Shown here piece after piece: positions 21,640-32,989 of a stretch of 64,000 nt of DNA. This DNA comes from Candidula unifasciata. Lineage: Eukaryota; Mollusca; Gastropoda; Stylommatophora; Geomitridae. The notes beneath the pieces are model-generated. The model was not told the DNA's origin, made no database searches, and saw only the letters and a list, made by a program, of their open reading frames with translations. The stretch lies in the NCBI GenBank assembly GCA_905116865.2, contig CAJHNH020002580.1, forward strand, positions 406,081 to 470,080. The letters run 5' to 3'. The translations under genes were made by a program, and so were the position numbers. The number at the start of each line of letters is the position of its first letter. Positions within the stretch are counted from its first letter, which is position 1.

Positions 21640-22370
21640 AGATTAACACTGCCAACCTGTCAAATGTAATCATATCACTGCCAACTTGTCGTTTGCAGTA
21701 TTGTCACATTGTGGAAACATTTACGAGCTGTTTATGAGTTACTCTCTCACCAACAGAGTTCAACTAGGAGCTGCATTTAAACTTTTAAACTAACAAAAAG
21801 TACAGTCAAATGAAATACAATCAAATAAATATTAATACTTCTCTAACTTGAAACAAGAAAATTATGTAACAACAATTAAACAGCAGCAAATAATTAAGAT
21901 TATTCTAATGATCATTAATTACCAGCAGAAGTCACATTTGAGGAAAATAAAATTATATCATTAAAAAAAAAATACAAAACAAAAAAATTGGGTAAGAGTA
22001 ATCTGCCTGACGTCTGCTGTAAGAGATGTTGAGCACTGTGGTAATCAAAAGTGTTTGCCAAGGCAGTCACCAATCAGTGTACAGGCTACTTCTGACAGTG
22101 TCTGATCTCAAGATAATCATGACTGTCCAGCTCTTTCAAGAATTTTTAAATTTGAATGAAGTTGATGTTTAAACAAATTACACTTTTGTATAATTTTTCT
22201 CACACATCTTTCTATCTTACATTGTCTCAGTTGCCTAATAATAATTTAAATAAATAGATAAATAAAAATAAAATGGTCCTTCTCGGTTTGCAGCCTGAAA
22301 GATTGATACTTACTGACTCAAAGTGTCACTTTTAGAATGTGAATCCCAGGTGCAAATCCCAGACAATTTA
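21640..22370. other. intergenic, no gene recognised
   Basis: AT-rich; nothing supported. Confidence 0.45.
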
Positions 22371-22379
22371 TTCAACCGG

Positions 22380-22655
22380 CGCTCACTGGCTGTAAACTCC
22401 GGCAGAAAGTTTTAGTTTTAGTTGTTCATCCTGTTCTGGACTTCATCCTTGTTTCAGAACTTTAGAGTTTTGCATGCATATCCGTTCTACAGATCTGATT
22501 AATTTGTATTCATATTTTTGATTCCTTGGATCCCAGGCAGATGCACCCGAATTTGAAACAATAATCTAATTAGCCAACTCTTATGACATGTATGTAATGG
22601 TGGCAGTTGGTCTATTCTTGTTTTTTCCTCCCCAATGGGGCCCTGTAACCCACAT
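22380..22655 (-). mobile_element. SINE-A copy
   Basis: CTCACTGGCTGTAAACTCCG at the left, CATATCCGTTCTACAGATCT, GGCAGATGCACCCGA, CTAATTAGCCAACTC and GGGGCCCTGTAACCCACAT at the right. A G-rich tract (about 22663-22680) follows, then a tRNA-SINE head (-) at 22690-22775. Confidence 0.7.
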
Positions 22656-22779
22656 TGTTGGGGGAGAGGGGGGGGGGGAGGGTAAGTTTTCTAAATTTAC
22701 CTAGTGCTGATTTAAACTCAGGACCTTTGGGCCAGCAGGTCAACATGTAGCCAACTCACTACCACGACTCCCAATAATT

Positions 22780-23535
22780 GTACAACCCTCATAATTTTGC
22801 AATAAGAGGCAAACTTCTCTATTCCATTCTTTATTCTTGATAACCTCATACATTTTACTTGTTTTTTGCTTGTTTAAAATATTACATAAAAAAAAAAAGA
22901 TTAACCTAGAGTGAAAAAAATATTGTAACCTGCAGTCTGTGGCGACCGCACATTAGCATTGCGGCCCTCAATCCTCATGATCAATACCTAACTGCTATAT
23001 CACCCTAAAATTGATAAATATAGGCAGAAACGACAGTTATATAGAGCAAAACTAGCAGCCATAAATTTGGAAAAGGGGGAGTGAGGTTTATTTAAAACAA
23101 AAAAATGCTTTGAACAGATTAACCAAGTGTCTTATCATAGAGTTGAACACTAGTATTCAACTACAAAAGACTGGTGCCCTAATTGCTCAATGCCCACACA
23201 TCTAACAAAGAATAATACAAAGTAATTTTTGTTACAAGAATGAATTAGTTACAAATTAAAAAGCAAAATTCTTGTATACACTCTCTGTTTTTTTGGAAGT
23301 CATTCTTTCAGCAATAGTAATACCTACCAACTGAAAACACAAATGTGAACTGTTACAAGAAATGTTCATAACAAATTAAGTTAATTCTTTCAGTAATAAG
23401 CAGTTGTTACTTCAACTCCTAATATCTTCAGAAGTCGAGCTTTAAAGCAATGCATACTAAAGTCTGAAGACACTCTGGGACTTAAATAGTTAACTAATAA
23501 TTTTACTTTTTCTCCAGTTGTGATGATTTGTAACG
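22780..23535. other. intergenic, no gene recognised
   Basis: AT-rich. TCTGGGACTTAAATAGTTAA near 23475 resembles a single worn TTAA-MITE terminus. Confidence 0.4.
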
Positions 23536-23539
23536 AAGA

Positions 23540-23855
23540 GGACAAATACTGACATCTTGAAAGATCTGAACATCAAGGAAGATTGGCTAATAAACAGCAT
23601 CCTGTCTCTGAAGCCGAAATATTTTGGTCATATCAAACGCCACGACGGATTGGAAAAAATAATAGCAGAAGGCATGATATCTGGAAGGAGGGGCAGGGGC
23701 CGACCAACAAAAAGATGGGCACAGTATATAAGTGACTCCTTGAGTAGGAAAGTACATGAGGTGGGAGAGCTGAGTTTCTTTCAGGCAGACTGGGATGAGA
23801 GCAAGGTTCTGCAAAGGACCTGCTTCATGATGTTGATGATAATGATGTCATAGTT
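23540..23855 (+). mobile_element. LINE RT C-terminus
   Basis: DLNIKEDWLINSILSLKPKY, FGHIKRHDGLEKIIAEGM and GRRGRGRPTKRWAQYISDSL followed by a VHEVGELSFFQADW segment. Typical RTE-like C-terminal block. No stop until 23853, so relatively young, but clearly 5'-truncated. Confidence 0.75.
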
Positions 23856-24163
23856 TATTGGGAAATGAACAGGAGGACAGACTAGCTGGTTCTGCACTAC
23901 TTGGTGGTAAATTAATGCATGACAAGCTAGGTTTTGCAAGGGCCCTGTAGGAGCAAGTAAACTGTGGAGACACAAATAGATCATCAGGGTCTGAAGAAAA
24001 TGGTGCAGTGAGGTGAGACTAGATTACCTGGCTGAAGCTCAACACACAGGGGAAGGGCAAAGAATCAGACTGAAGCATCAGAAATAAAACGACACTAGCT
24101 ATTTGCTGAAGATGAGGACAGAGCGCTTATGGAAATGTCTTGAGTGCTATGATGTCAGTTCTT
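23856..24163 (+). mobile_element. LINE RNase H fragment
   Basis: GNEQEDRLAGSALLGGKLMHD-like text with stops, then a diverged CLECYDVSS end. Same group as 8690-9160, juxtaposed to the RT tail of a different LINE. Confidence 0.6.
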
Positions 24164-24289
24164 AACTAAAGACTAATAATTTGATTCCAAAGGGTTAATT
24201 TGAAACTGTCAATGATTTTAGACAGTAAGAATATGATACATCTTTGGAAACATCAGACAAATTGGGAGCTGTTTGATACTGAAAGAGTT

Positions 24290-24915
24290 CAACAGTCTAA
24301 TAGTTGTACAAATCCTATTTTCTAAAGAGTTCAACTGTCAAACTATTGTACAAATCCTTTCTCTTAAAGAGTTCAATGATTGAACTGTTGTACAAATCCT
24401 ATCTTCTAAAGAGTTCAATAATCGAACTGTTGCGCAAATCCTTTCTTCTGAAGAGTTCAGATATCAAACTGTTGTACAAATCCTTTCTTCTGAAGAGTTC
24501 AACAATTGAACTGTTGTGCATATCCTATTATCTAAAGAGTTCAACAATCAAACTGTTGTACAAATCCTATTTTCTAAAGAGTTCAGCAATCAAACTGTTG
24601 TGCATATACTTTCTTCTGAAGAGTTCAGCAAATGAACTGTTGTACAGATCCTATTATCTAAAGAGTTCAACAATTGAACTGTTGTACAAATCCTATCATC
24701 TAAAGAGTTCAACAATCAAACTGTTGTAAAAATCCTTTCTTCTGAAGAGTTCAGCAATTGAACTGTTGTACAAATCCTATCTTTTAAAGAAATCAGCAAT
24801 TGAACTGTTGTAAAAATCCTATCATCTAAAGAGTTCAACAATCAAACTGTTGTACAAATCTTATCTTCTATGAGTTAAACAACTGAACTGTTGTACAAAT
24901 ACAAGTCCTATCTTC
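24290..24915. repeat. 42-bp minisatellite
   Basis: About 14-15 units of AAGAGTTCAACAATTGAACT plus GTTGTACAAATCCTATCTTC. The unit contains the partly palindromic GTTCAACAATTGAAC. Its length is a multiple of three, so frames stay open (YKSYLLKSSTIELL-like), which explains the apparent 141-residue ORF. Confidence 0.92.
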
Positions 24916-24939
24916 TAGAAAGTTTAGCAGTTTTGGCTC

Positions 24940-25030
24940 ATGCGCGCGTGCATGCACACATGCATGCATGCACACACACACGCACACACACACACACACT
25001 CATATATATACATATATATATATTTTTGTT
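24940..25030. repeat. mixed (CA)n/(TA)n microsatellite
   Basis: GCATGCA, CA and ATATATA dinucleotide stretches in succession. Confidence 0.85.
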
Positions 25031-25233
25031 ACCTCCATCAATTCCTTAATTTGTACCTGCATTACAGCCTTATTTGGTGCATGATTCCACATCTTGGAGT
25101 AGAAATTCAACAGAAGAGACTGAATTATTGTTTGCCTGGTTTATTCTTATTTTCTTTGTCTTTCCCCTAAAGATTTTTAGACCTGTTTGTTGTGATTTCT
25201 TATCAAAGATGTCTAATTTATCTTGCATCTGAT

Positions 25234-27295
25234 TTCGTGAGTGGGATAGGAAAGAAATGTCATCGTGGGATAGGAGAGAAATGTCATTGTGGGATACGAG
25301 AGAAATGTCATCATGGGATAGGAGAGAAATGCCATCGTGGGATTGGAGAGAAATGTCATCATGGGATAGGAGAGAAATGCCATCGTGGGATTGGAGAGAA
25401 ATGTCATCATGGGATAGGAGAGAAATGTCATCGTGGGATTGGAGAGAAATGTCATTGTGGGATTGGAGAGAAATGTCATCGTGGGATAGGAGAGAAGTGT
25501 CATTGTGGGATAGGAGAGAAATGTCATCATGGGATAGGAAAGAAATGTCATCATGGGATAGGAGAGAAATGTCATTGTGGGATAGAAGAAAAATGTCATC
25601 ATGGGATAGGAGAGAAATGTCATTGTGGGATAGAAGAAAAATGTCATCATGGGATAGGAGAGAAATGTCATCATGGGATAGGAGAGAAATTTCATTGTGG
25701 GATAGGAGAGAAATGTCATCGTGGGATAGACGAAAAATGTCATCATGGGATAGGAGAGAAATGTCATCGAGGGATAGGAGAGAAGTGTCATTGTGGGATA
25801 GGAGAGAAATGTCATCATGGGATAGGAGAGAAATGTCATCGTGGGATAGAAGAAAAATGTCATCATGGGATAGGAGGGAAATGTCATCATGGGATAGGAG
25901 AGAAATTTCATTGTGGGATAGGAGAGAAATGTCATCGTGGGATAGAAGAAAAATGTCATCATGGGATAGGAGAGAAATGTCATCGTGGGATAGGAGAGAA
26001 GTGTCATTGTGGGATAGGAGAGAAATGTCATCATGGGATAGGAGAGAAATGTCATCATGGGATAGGAGAGAAATGTCATCATGGGATAGGAGAGAAATGT
26101 CATCGCGGGATAGGAGAGAAATGTCATAGAGGATAGGAGAGAAATGTCATCATGGGGTAGGAGAGAAATGTCATCATGGGATAGGAGAGAAATGTCATTG
26201 TGGGATAGGAGAGAAATGTCATCATGGGATAGGAGAGAAATGTCATTGTGGGATAGGAGAGAAATGGCATCATGGGATAGGAGAGAAATGGCATCATGGG
26301 ATAGGAGAGAAATGTCATCATGGGATAGAAGAGAAATGTCATCATGGGATAGGAGAGAAATGTCATTGTGGGATAGGAGAGAAATGTCATCGTGGGATAG
26401 GAGAGAAATGTCATCATGGGATAGGAGAGAAATGTCATCATGGGATAGGAGAGAAATGACATCGTGGGATTGGAGAGAAATGTAATTGTGGGATAGGAGA
26501 GAAATGTCATCGTGGGATTGGAGAGAAATGTCATTGTGGGATTGGAGAGAAATGTCATCGTGGGATAGGAGAGAAGTGTCATTGTGGGATAGGAGAGAAA
26601 TGTCATCGTGGGATAGGAGAGAAATGTCATCATGGGATAGGAGAGAAATGTCATCATGGGATAGGAGAGAAATGTCATCGTGGGATTGGAGAGAAATTTC
26701 ATTGTGGGATTGGAGAGAAATTTCATTGTGGGACAGGAGAGAAATGTCATCGTGGGATAGAAGAAAAATGTCATCATGGGATAGGAGAGAAATGTCATCA
26801 TGGGGTAGGAGAGAAATGTCATCATGGGATAGGAGAGAAATGTCATCGTGGGATAGGAGAGAAATGTCATCATGGGATAGGAGAGAAATGTCATCGTGGG
26901 ATAGGAGAGAAATGTCATCATGGGATAGGAGAGAAATGGCATCATGGGATAGGAGAGAAATGTCATCATGGGATAGGAGAGAAATGTCATCATGGGATAG
27001 GAGAGAAATGTCATCATGGGATAGGAGAGAAATGTCATCATGGGATAGGAGAGAAATGTCATCATGGGATAGGAGAGAAATATCATCATGGGATAGGAGA
27101 GAAATGTCATCATGGGATAGGAGAGAAATGTCATTAGGGATAGGAGAGAAATGACATCGTGGGATTGGAGAGAAATGTAATTGTGGGATAGGAGAGAAAT
27201 GTCATCATGGGATAGGAGAGAAATGTCATGGTGGGATAGGAGAGAAATGTCATGGTGGGATAGGAGAGAGATGTCATCATGGGATTGGAGAGAAA
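25234..27295. repeat. 24-bp minisatellite, about 85 units
   Basis: Unit GGGATAGGAGAGAAATGTCA plus TCAT, about 2.06 kb. Variation is concentrated at the last codon-sized block (TCAT/TCGT/TTGT) and at GGATAGG/GGATTGG/GGATAGAAGAA variants, which recur in blocks. The length is divisible by three, so both strands stay open over hundreds of codons without being genes. Confidence 0.97.
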
Positions 27296-27299
27296 ATCT

Positions 27300-27945
27300 A
27301 AACCATCTAGCAGTTCCATTGTGGTCCACTGAAATGTAAATGTCTGGTAGTAACAGCTGACGTCTTCATAATCCTGTCTATTGGCAGGGGAGAAAGGTAT
27401 CAATATCAGTGAGGGTTAAACTGACATTGAACACTATACATTAAGAAAACTATATATTCAACATAACCTCAATTCAGTCAATTCCTGACATGAAGCTAAC
27501 ATTAATCTGATGGTAGAGGAGGGAGGGCTTCAACTGTTAAACACACCGACACTGTCATGCATAATTGGGGACAAATTATCTGAAGTGTGACAACAATAAT
27601 GAATATGTAATTATTAGGTAATATTCCAGCACTTTCTCTAAATATAAGGTATTTTATAATTCAAAGTCACGCAAGAAAGTCCACATTCACTCACTCATAC
27701 AGAAGCATGTGCATTTACTACCACACACACAAACTTCTCTACACCTACCCACATAAACACGCTAAAACATTTACAAACATGAAACTACTCTTAATATATT
27801 TTATAAACATGTCAAAATTCTTTTTTTTCAGGTGTATCCACAAACAACTGTCCATGCTTACCCATTCAGACAAAAATGCTCAACCCCACCCCAAAAAAAA
27901 AAATGTTAAACACTCTCATATGCAATATCCCCACCCCATAAATAC
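27300..27945. other. intergenic, no gene recognised
   Basis: Nothing supported apart from CA-rich stretches. Confidence 0.45.
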
Positions 27946-27949
27946 AGCC

Positions 27950-28135
27950 ATTCTAGTTGATCTTGACTCCCAGGTCAACTCATCCTTGATTGGCTACCAG
28001 GTGTAGTCCTGGGATGTAAAGACATCGTAATGCTGACCACATCACCCGCCGAGTGCCGATCGGTCTATAAAAATATAGCTCTAGCCCTATATTCCCAATA
28101 CGCCTAAAGGCGTGGAAAAAAGACCTTTACCTTTT
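27950..28135 (+). mobile_element. tRNA-SINE body and 3' end
   Basis: GTAGTCCTGGGATGTAAAG, ATGCTGACCACATCACCC, GATCGGTCTATAAAAATATA and ACGCCTAAAGGCGTGG. 5'-truncated copy of the 17225-17482 family. Confidence 0.65.
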
Positions 28136-28139
28136 ACAC

Positions 28140-28890
28140 ATTCTTGTGTTTTAGTATAAAAATATCCATAAAGCCCCACACATCTTACAAACACATCAAT
28201 GTTAACCTATCCTAATGCATCCATAGGCACATATACACACCAGTCCATTCTTGTACACCCATAAAGTTATGTCCACAACTACCATTCAAGTGTCCCTATA
28301 TAAACGTCCTTGCCTACCCAACATGGCATCTCTGAATATTTAAATGTTACAATAAAATATGATACACTCTGAATGTGACATAATGTTAGAAATCAAGATT
28401 ATCAGAATAAAATTATAGTATCAATTAGACAATATTACACTCAGAATTTCATTGAAAAGTATTTTATTTCCAAATAACAAGAAGTAGGCCTTAAATTTGT
28501 TAGTTAAAAAAGAAAATATGTTCGGAATTCTATTAAATGCAAACTGTGAAAAAGAAAAACCAACCACATGCAGATTTTGTTAAAATGTACGATTAAAGAA
28601 TACAGTTATTTTCTCAATTCCAAGCTGGTTTTTGAAGTTGCGTAAGGAAAGTAAAATATACATCCTTCCTGAAAATGGCAGTGTATTCTTCTAATTTCTG
28701 TTAAAAGTCACGTAACCCTGATGAAACTGATGACAGTACGTGCATATATGTCTAAAAATAAATAAACTGGAAGAATAAAAAATGTTGAATGCACATACAC
28801 AATTGTAAGCAGAATATCATTTTCCTTAAATCGTTGACAATGACAGTATAATTCACCAGATAAAGGTACTAGTCACTTTCAGATAACAAT
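28140..28890. other. intergenic, no gene recognised
   Basis: AT-rich; nothing supported. Confidence 0.45.
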
Positions 28891-28894
28891 ATCC

Positions 28895-29122
28895 TCCCCA
28901 TGTGGGGTCTGGGACCCCATTTTGAGGGAAAAAAAAACAGACCCAGCATCCCCTGACAAGCATGTCATAAAACGCATAAAACAACCGGTAAGACTAACCC
29001 GGTCAACAAATGCCCTCAGAAGTCAGATGTGTTAGCCGAAAGGTGCTCATATCGCAGCCATGCTGTAAACAGACACAACGCAAATACATCTTCGGATGAA
29101 CGCTGAAGAAGAAGAAGAAACG
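28895..29122 (+). mobile_element. chimera of SINE-A head and SINE-B
   Basis: 28895-28990 is a SINE-A head (TGTGGGGTCTGGGACCCC, CAGACCCAGCATCCCC, AGCATGTCATAAAA). From about 29001 it continues as SINE-B (AGACTAACCCGGTCAAC, GCAGCCATGCTGTAAAC, ACATCTTCGGATGAACG, GAAGAAGAAGAAG). A second partial SINE-B follows at 29140-29225. Confidence 0.65.
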
Positions 29123-29249
29123 CATAAAACAAGGGCTGTGCTGAAATCAGATTTGTTGGGCCAAAAGGTACAGATATTTAAGGCTCGCTGTAAACTGCAA
29201 CATAACATGCCACCCACCCTTTTAAGGATTATAGTTGGGCCATATATCT

Positions 29250-29560
29250 GAAGGGTCCAGTGTATCAGTTTTGTTTTTAAAATTAATTGTTTAGTAACAT
29301 CATGAGAGCTAACAGACTGAAATGGTTGGGGCACACTGAGAAGATGACAGAGAAGTGAAAACTGTATACACAAAGGAGATGAATGGTCATATAAAATGAG
29401 GCAGACCAAGAAGACGATGGAGACATAATGTCCAGACAGGCCTGCAAACACTTTGTGTCACCAACTGGAAAGAGAAGGCCAACAAGAGAGATGAATGGAG
29501 GCGGATTATATCTGCAGCAATGAACCTCAAAGGCTCGGAATGCTGAAGAAGAAGAAGAAG
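29250..29560 (+). mobile_element. LINE 3' end with GAAGAAGAA tail
   Basis: ANRLKWLGHTEKMTEK, RPRRRWRHNVQTGLQTLCV, NWKEKANKRDEWRRIISAAM and NLKGSEC then TGA(AGAAGAAGAAG). Best-preserved copy of the group at 6243-6522; one stop and a frameshift were noted. Confidence 0.8.
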
Positions 29561-29564
29561 AATA

Positions 29565-30105
29565 ACAATTGTTTAGTGGTTACCCTTGTATTACCAAAAG
29601 GGAAGCAAATAATACCCTGAACTGTACAAGTCTGCAGGGAAAACTAAGTAGCATTAGGTGTAACCATAACTAGTCACCCTAAATATAACTTCTTTGGATG
29701 CTGAACAAGGTATCTGGGAAATGCCCTGTTGGTTTGCTATCCAGGATAAGATTCTTTAAGTTTCCTTTAGTCTTAAGGGTAGTCAAACTTCCATCCTCCA
29801 AACAGCAGACTGGACAGGGAAAACAGATAGAAATAAAATGCAAATCATAGTAACACAGTAAGTTATCACTGTTCGTTTTGGGGCTATTGTTTTTTACAGA
29901 ATGAGGTAGCCAAACCCAAGCCGAACTCTACCCTTAGTTGCCTCTTGCGACATGCTAAGTAGGGTGCAGTGTTACTATTCTTTGCTTCCTGTGAGGGGCC
30001 TATGTGGATGGATGGTTTGATGTGAGTTGGAGGGCCTATGCTCCATTGGGGGAATAAAGTGCAGAAGGAGAAGAACCTATGAGCCTTAGGATTTATGGCC
30101 ATAAC
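29565..30105. other. intergenic, no gene recognised
   Basis: Nothing supported. Confidence 0.4.
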
Positions 30106-30107
30106 TT

Positions 30108-30291
30108 AAAATCTGCATGCACATCCATTTGACAAATCTGTTATTTGTATGCAGACTGTCGGTTCCGTGCCTCTCAGACAGATGCACTCGCATTGAAAGA
30201 AACACCCATAATTAGTTGTCTTCTACAACTTGCATGTTAGGGGGGAATGAGGTCTATACTTTATCTTCCAAAATGGGGTCTTAGAATCCTT
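30108..30291 (-). mobile_element. SINE-A copy, tail half missing
   Basis: TGCATGCACATCCATTTGAC, GTCGGTTCCGTGCCTCTCAG, TAATTAGTTGTC and a worn GGGTCTTAGAATCC head. Confidence 0.6.
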
Positions 30292-30419
30292 ACAGATAAA
30301 TATTTATTTATGCTATCCATGGTATAATAAATATGTATAATGCTCAGAGGAGGAGCTGCAATGTTTAATGTCTGCATTTGCTGATGCATTTTGTGAATTT
30401 GGACTAACAATAAACAACA

Positions 30420-31290
30420 CCAAGACTTAAGGTTATGGTGCAAGGTGTTAATGATAGACCTGCAGTCTACACTGATGGTAAGAGCTGGAGACAGTTGACC
30501 ATTTTACCTGTCTGGGATCCACAGGGAATAACAAACTATCGCTGGATCAAGAAATCAACATCAGGATAGGTGAGGCAGCAACAACAATGAGCAGATTAAC
30601 AAAACAGAGTTCTGGGAAAACAGAAAGCTCACGATTAAAACACAAACTTGTCTTTCATCGTTGTCTTCTCAGCATGCTGCTTTATGGCAGTGAAACTTGG
30701 TCAATTTATTTTCACCAGGAGAAATGGTCAAATAGCTTTCACATGCGATGCCTAAGAAGAATACCTGGCATTAACTCTTTGAGTCCCAAGGAACGCATCA
30801 TACGTTAATAGATTCCTACCTAGAAGCCCAATAAACGCAAGATGCACTGTTTTTACTTCTCTCTTCACTACGCCTTGGGCCTGTGATGCTAAACCCTCTG
30901 GGACTCAAAGAGTTAAGTGGTAGGACAAGATCACAAACACTGAGATACTGGAACAAGCAGGTATTACAAAAGCCTTCTCAATGCTCAGTATACAAAGGCT
31001 CAGGTGGCTGGGTCACACCTGGAGAATGGAGAATGGCAGAGTCCCCAAGGTCATCCTTTATGGTGAATTAATGACAGGTAAAAGATGTTGAGGCCAAACT
31101 CTACTATGATATAAAGATGTGTGCAAGCGGGATAAGAATGATACAGGTATTGATGTGGACTCGGAACAAAACTGCCATGGACTTGTATGAAGGGGTCACA
31201 TCAGAAAGGAGATGAGAATGAAGGAAGAAATGACTGCAGAAAGAATGAGAGCTGAGCTTCAGAGAAGAAACAGACTAAACACAAATATCG
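30420..31290 (+). mobile_element. LINE RT C-terminus split by a TTAA MITE
   Basis: Left part: AAATMSRLTKQSSGKTES, LSMLLYGSETWSIY and SFHMRCLRRIPGI. Right part after the MITE: QRLRWLGHTWRMENG-like text and KRCxGQTLL-like text through RKEMRMKEEMTAERM. This is the 'LYGSETW' class of RT C-termini. Several frame breaks. Confidence 0.75.
30771..30916. mobile_element. TTAA-flanked MITE, copy 2 (inside LINE)
   Basis: 146 bp from TTAACTCTTTGAGTCCC to GGGACTCAAAGAGTTAA. It interrupts the LINE frame at CCTGGCA|TTAA and the LINE resumes after the second TTAA (AGTGG), so the pre-insertion site can be inferred as a single TTAA. Confidence 0.85.
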
Positions 31291-31439
31291 ACAATGATAT
31301 TCCTAAAATCCACGCTATAATTGTGGAAGAGTTTTTTAACGCAAATGGGTCTTGCCAATCACACTCGCCATTACCATGGGCTGTGAGTCCCATGCCTTCT
31401 CGTAGCGCTATATAGCACTATTGTCTGGAAAATCAATCA

Positions 31440-31785
31440 ATCATAGTAGCACATTAGCTAGATGCTTGCCTGCATGCCTGAATGTCTAGAGTTCAGATCT
31501 GTGCCACAACCTTCAGAGCACAAGGCAAATGGCTTGATTACTTCACAAAGGAAACCCCCCCCCCCCCCCCAGTTCAACTTAGACATGTTAGAATAAGCCC
31601 ACCACTTTCTCCAACATTTTGATGAGGTAACTCAGATCTGTGTAGATAGAACTGCTACAACATTCTGAAATGACAACACAGTAGCCAGCCTCCAGTATAA
31701 GTAAAAGTAAAGAAGATCACTTTTATACCTTTAGGCGCATCTCAAACTATATTTTTTCGGCACTGTGGGTAATGTGGTCAGCATT
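31440..31785. repeat. tRNA-SINE fragments around a C16 tract
   Basis: 31440-31545 looks like a SINE head (TAGCTAGATGCTTGCCTG, GAGTTCAGATCTGTGCC). C16 occupies 31555-31570. 31725-31785 matches the reverse 3' end of the 17225-17482 SINE (CCTTTAGGCGCATCTC and GTGGTCAGCATTATGCC). Confidence 0.45.
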
Positions 31786-31789
31786 ATGC

Positions 31790-32160
31790 CGGAGCTTCCC
31801 CAGGACAGCCAAAAGAAGAAGCTGGGTCTGTATACCATGATAGAAGTGGTTACAATCGCATTCGTTGATTAAATCGGACAACTTACAGTACGCCGCACCC
31901 TCCAACATGAAGACAGCATAACATTTTGTAATAAAGGTGTGGACCAAAAATAGTTAACATAATAACTGGTTGGGGCAAAAAAGTCATAAGATAATACATT
32001 TGTGTGCCCTCTACACAATGGAGGTTGGCTGCAATTTATCCACCACAATCTTTAGGAATATCATATGGTCAGGTATAAACTCTACCATGGTTTAACTCTT
32101 GTACTGAGTATAAAAAATATGAGAACAGCCCTTTTGTAAAGCAAAAGATGTGGAAATAAA
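31790..32160. other. intergenic, no gene recognised
   Basis: Nothing supported. Confidence 0.4.
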
Positions 32161-32164
32161 ACTA

Positions 32165-32555
32165 GGTACCCTGAGGATTAGATTACATGCCACACATCTG
32201 TACTTGGATTACATGCCACACAGCTGTACTTGGATTACATGCCACACAGCTGTACATGCTACACACACATACATGCCACACAGCTGTACTTAGATTACAT
32301 GCCACACAGCTGTACTTAGATTAAATGCTACACAGCTGTACTTAGATTACATGCCACACAGCTGTACTTAGATTACATGCCACACAGCTGTACTTGGATT
32401 ACATGCCACACAGCTGTACTTAGATTAAATGCTACACAGCTGTACTTAGATTACATGCCACACAGCTGTACTTAGATTACATGCTACACAGCTGTACTTA
32501 GATTACATGCCACACAGCTGTACTTGGATTACATGCTACACAGCTGCACATCAAT
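32165..32555. repeat. 26-bp minisatellite
   Basis: About 14 units of CTTAGATTACATGCCACACA plus GCTGTA, with variants CTTGG and ATGCTACAC recurring in blocks. Confidence 0.93.
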
Positions 32556-32561
32556 CACATA

Positions 32562-32745
32562 AAATGCTGCTAAGAATGCAAGAATTAGGAGTAAAGATCG
32601 GCACAGCCAGGCATGAGAGGCACACCAGACAGGCATGCGGTTGTGTCAACCAACAAAGGACTGTTAACCATAGGATGCTGATGTATATGTTGAAAGGGGA
32701 ATCTGAGCACCTATGGACGTGTCCGGAGTGCTGTGAAGATAACGA
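32562..32745 (+). mobile_element. LINE C-terminal Cys tail
   Basis: QELGVKIGTARHERHTRQ and MLMYMLKGESEHLWTCPECC; close copy of 16462-16640. Confidence 0.65.
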
Positions 32746-32989
32746 AACTCTCTCATACACGATGGTCTAAAAATAGGAGAAGATGGCTGAATAATTAGAA
32801 CTTTATGTGTGTTACCTCTTTTAGTCTAAGCTAACAGTGACTTTAATACTTTTTATTGTAGTTTGATGTACTTTAGAACAGGCTTTCCCATCTGGTGATC
32901 GGTGGACCCATATGAGACTGCAGAAACCATTTAAAAGGACCATAATATCATTTACAAACACACAAAACACCTCAGCTTGAGAAAGCAGT

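Noticed and set aside
24304..24729. 141-residue ORF of YKSYLLKSS-type repeats
   Set aside because: Artefact of the 42-bp minisatellite.
25192..26136. 314-residue ORF (GIGEKCHH repeats) and its 304/401-residue minus-strand counterparts
   Set aside because: They are read-throughs of a 24-bp tandem array whose unit is divisible by three. Several frames on both strands are open equally, and variants show no coding bias by eye.
29047..29451. 134-residue minus-strand ORF
   Set aside because: Shadow of SINE-B and of the plus-strand LINE 3' end.
32165..32555. CRISPR-like array
   Set aside because: Units are contiguous 26-mers without unique spacers, in an animal genome; it is a minisatellite.
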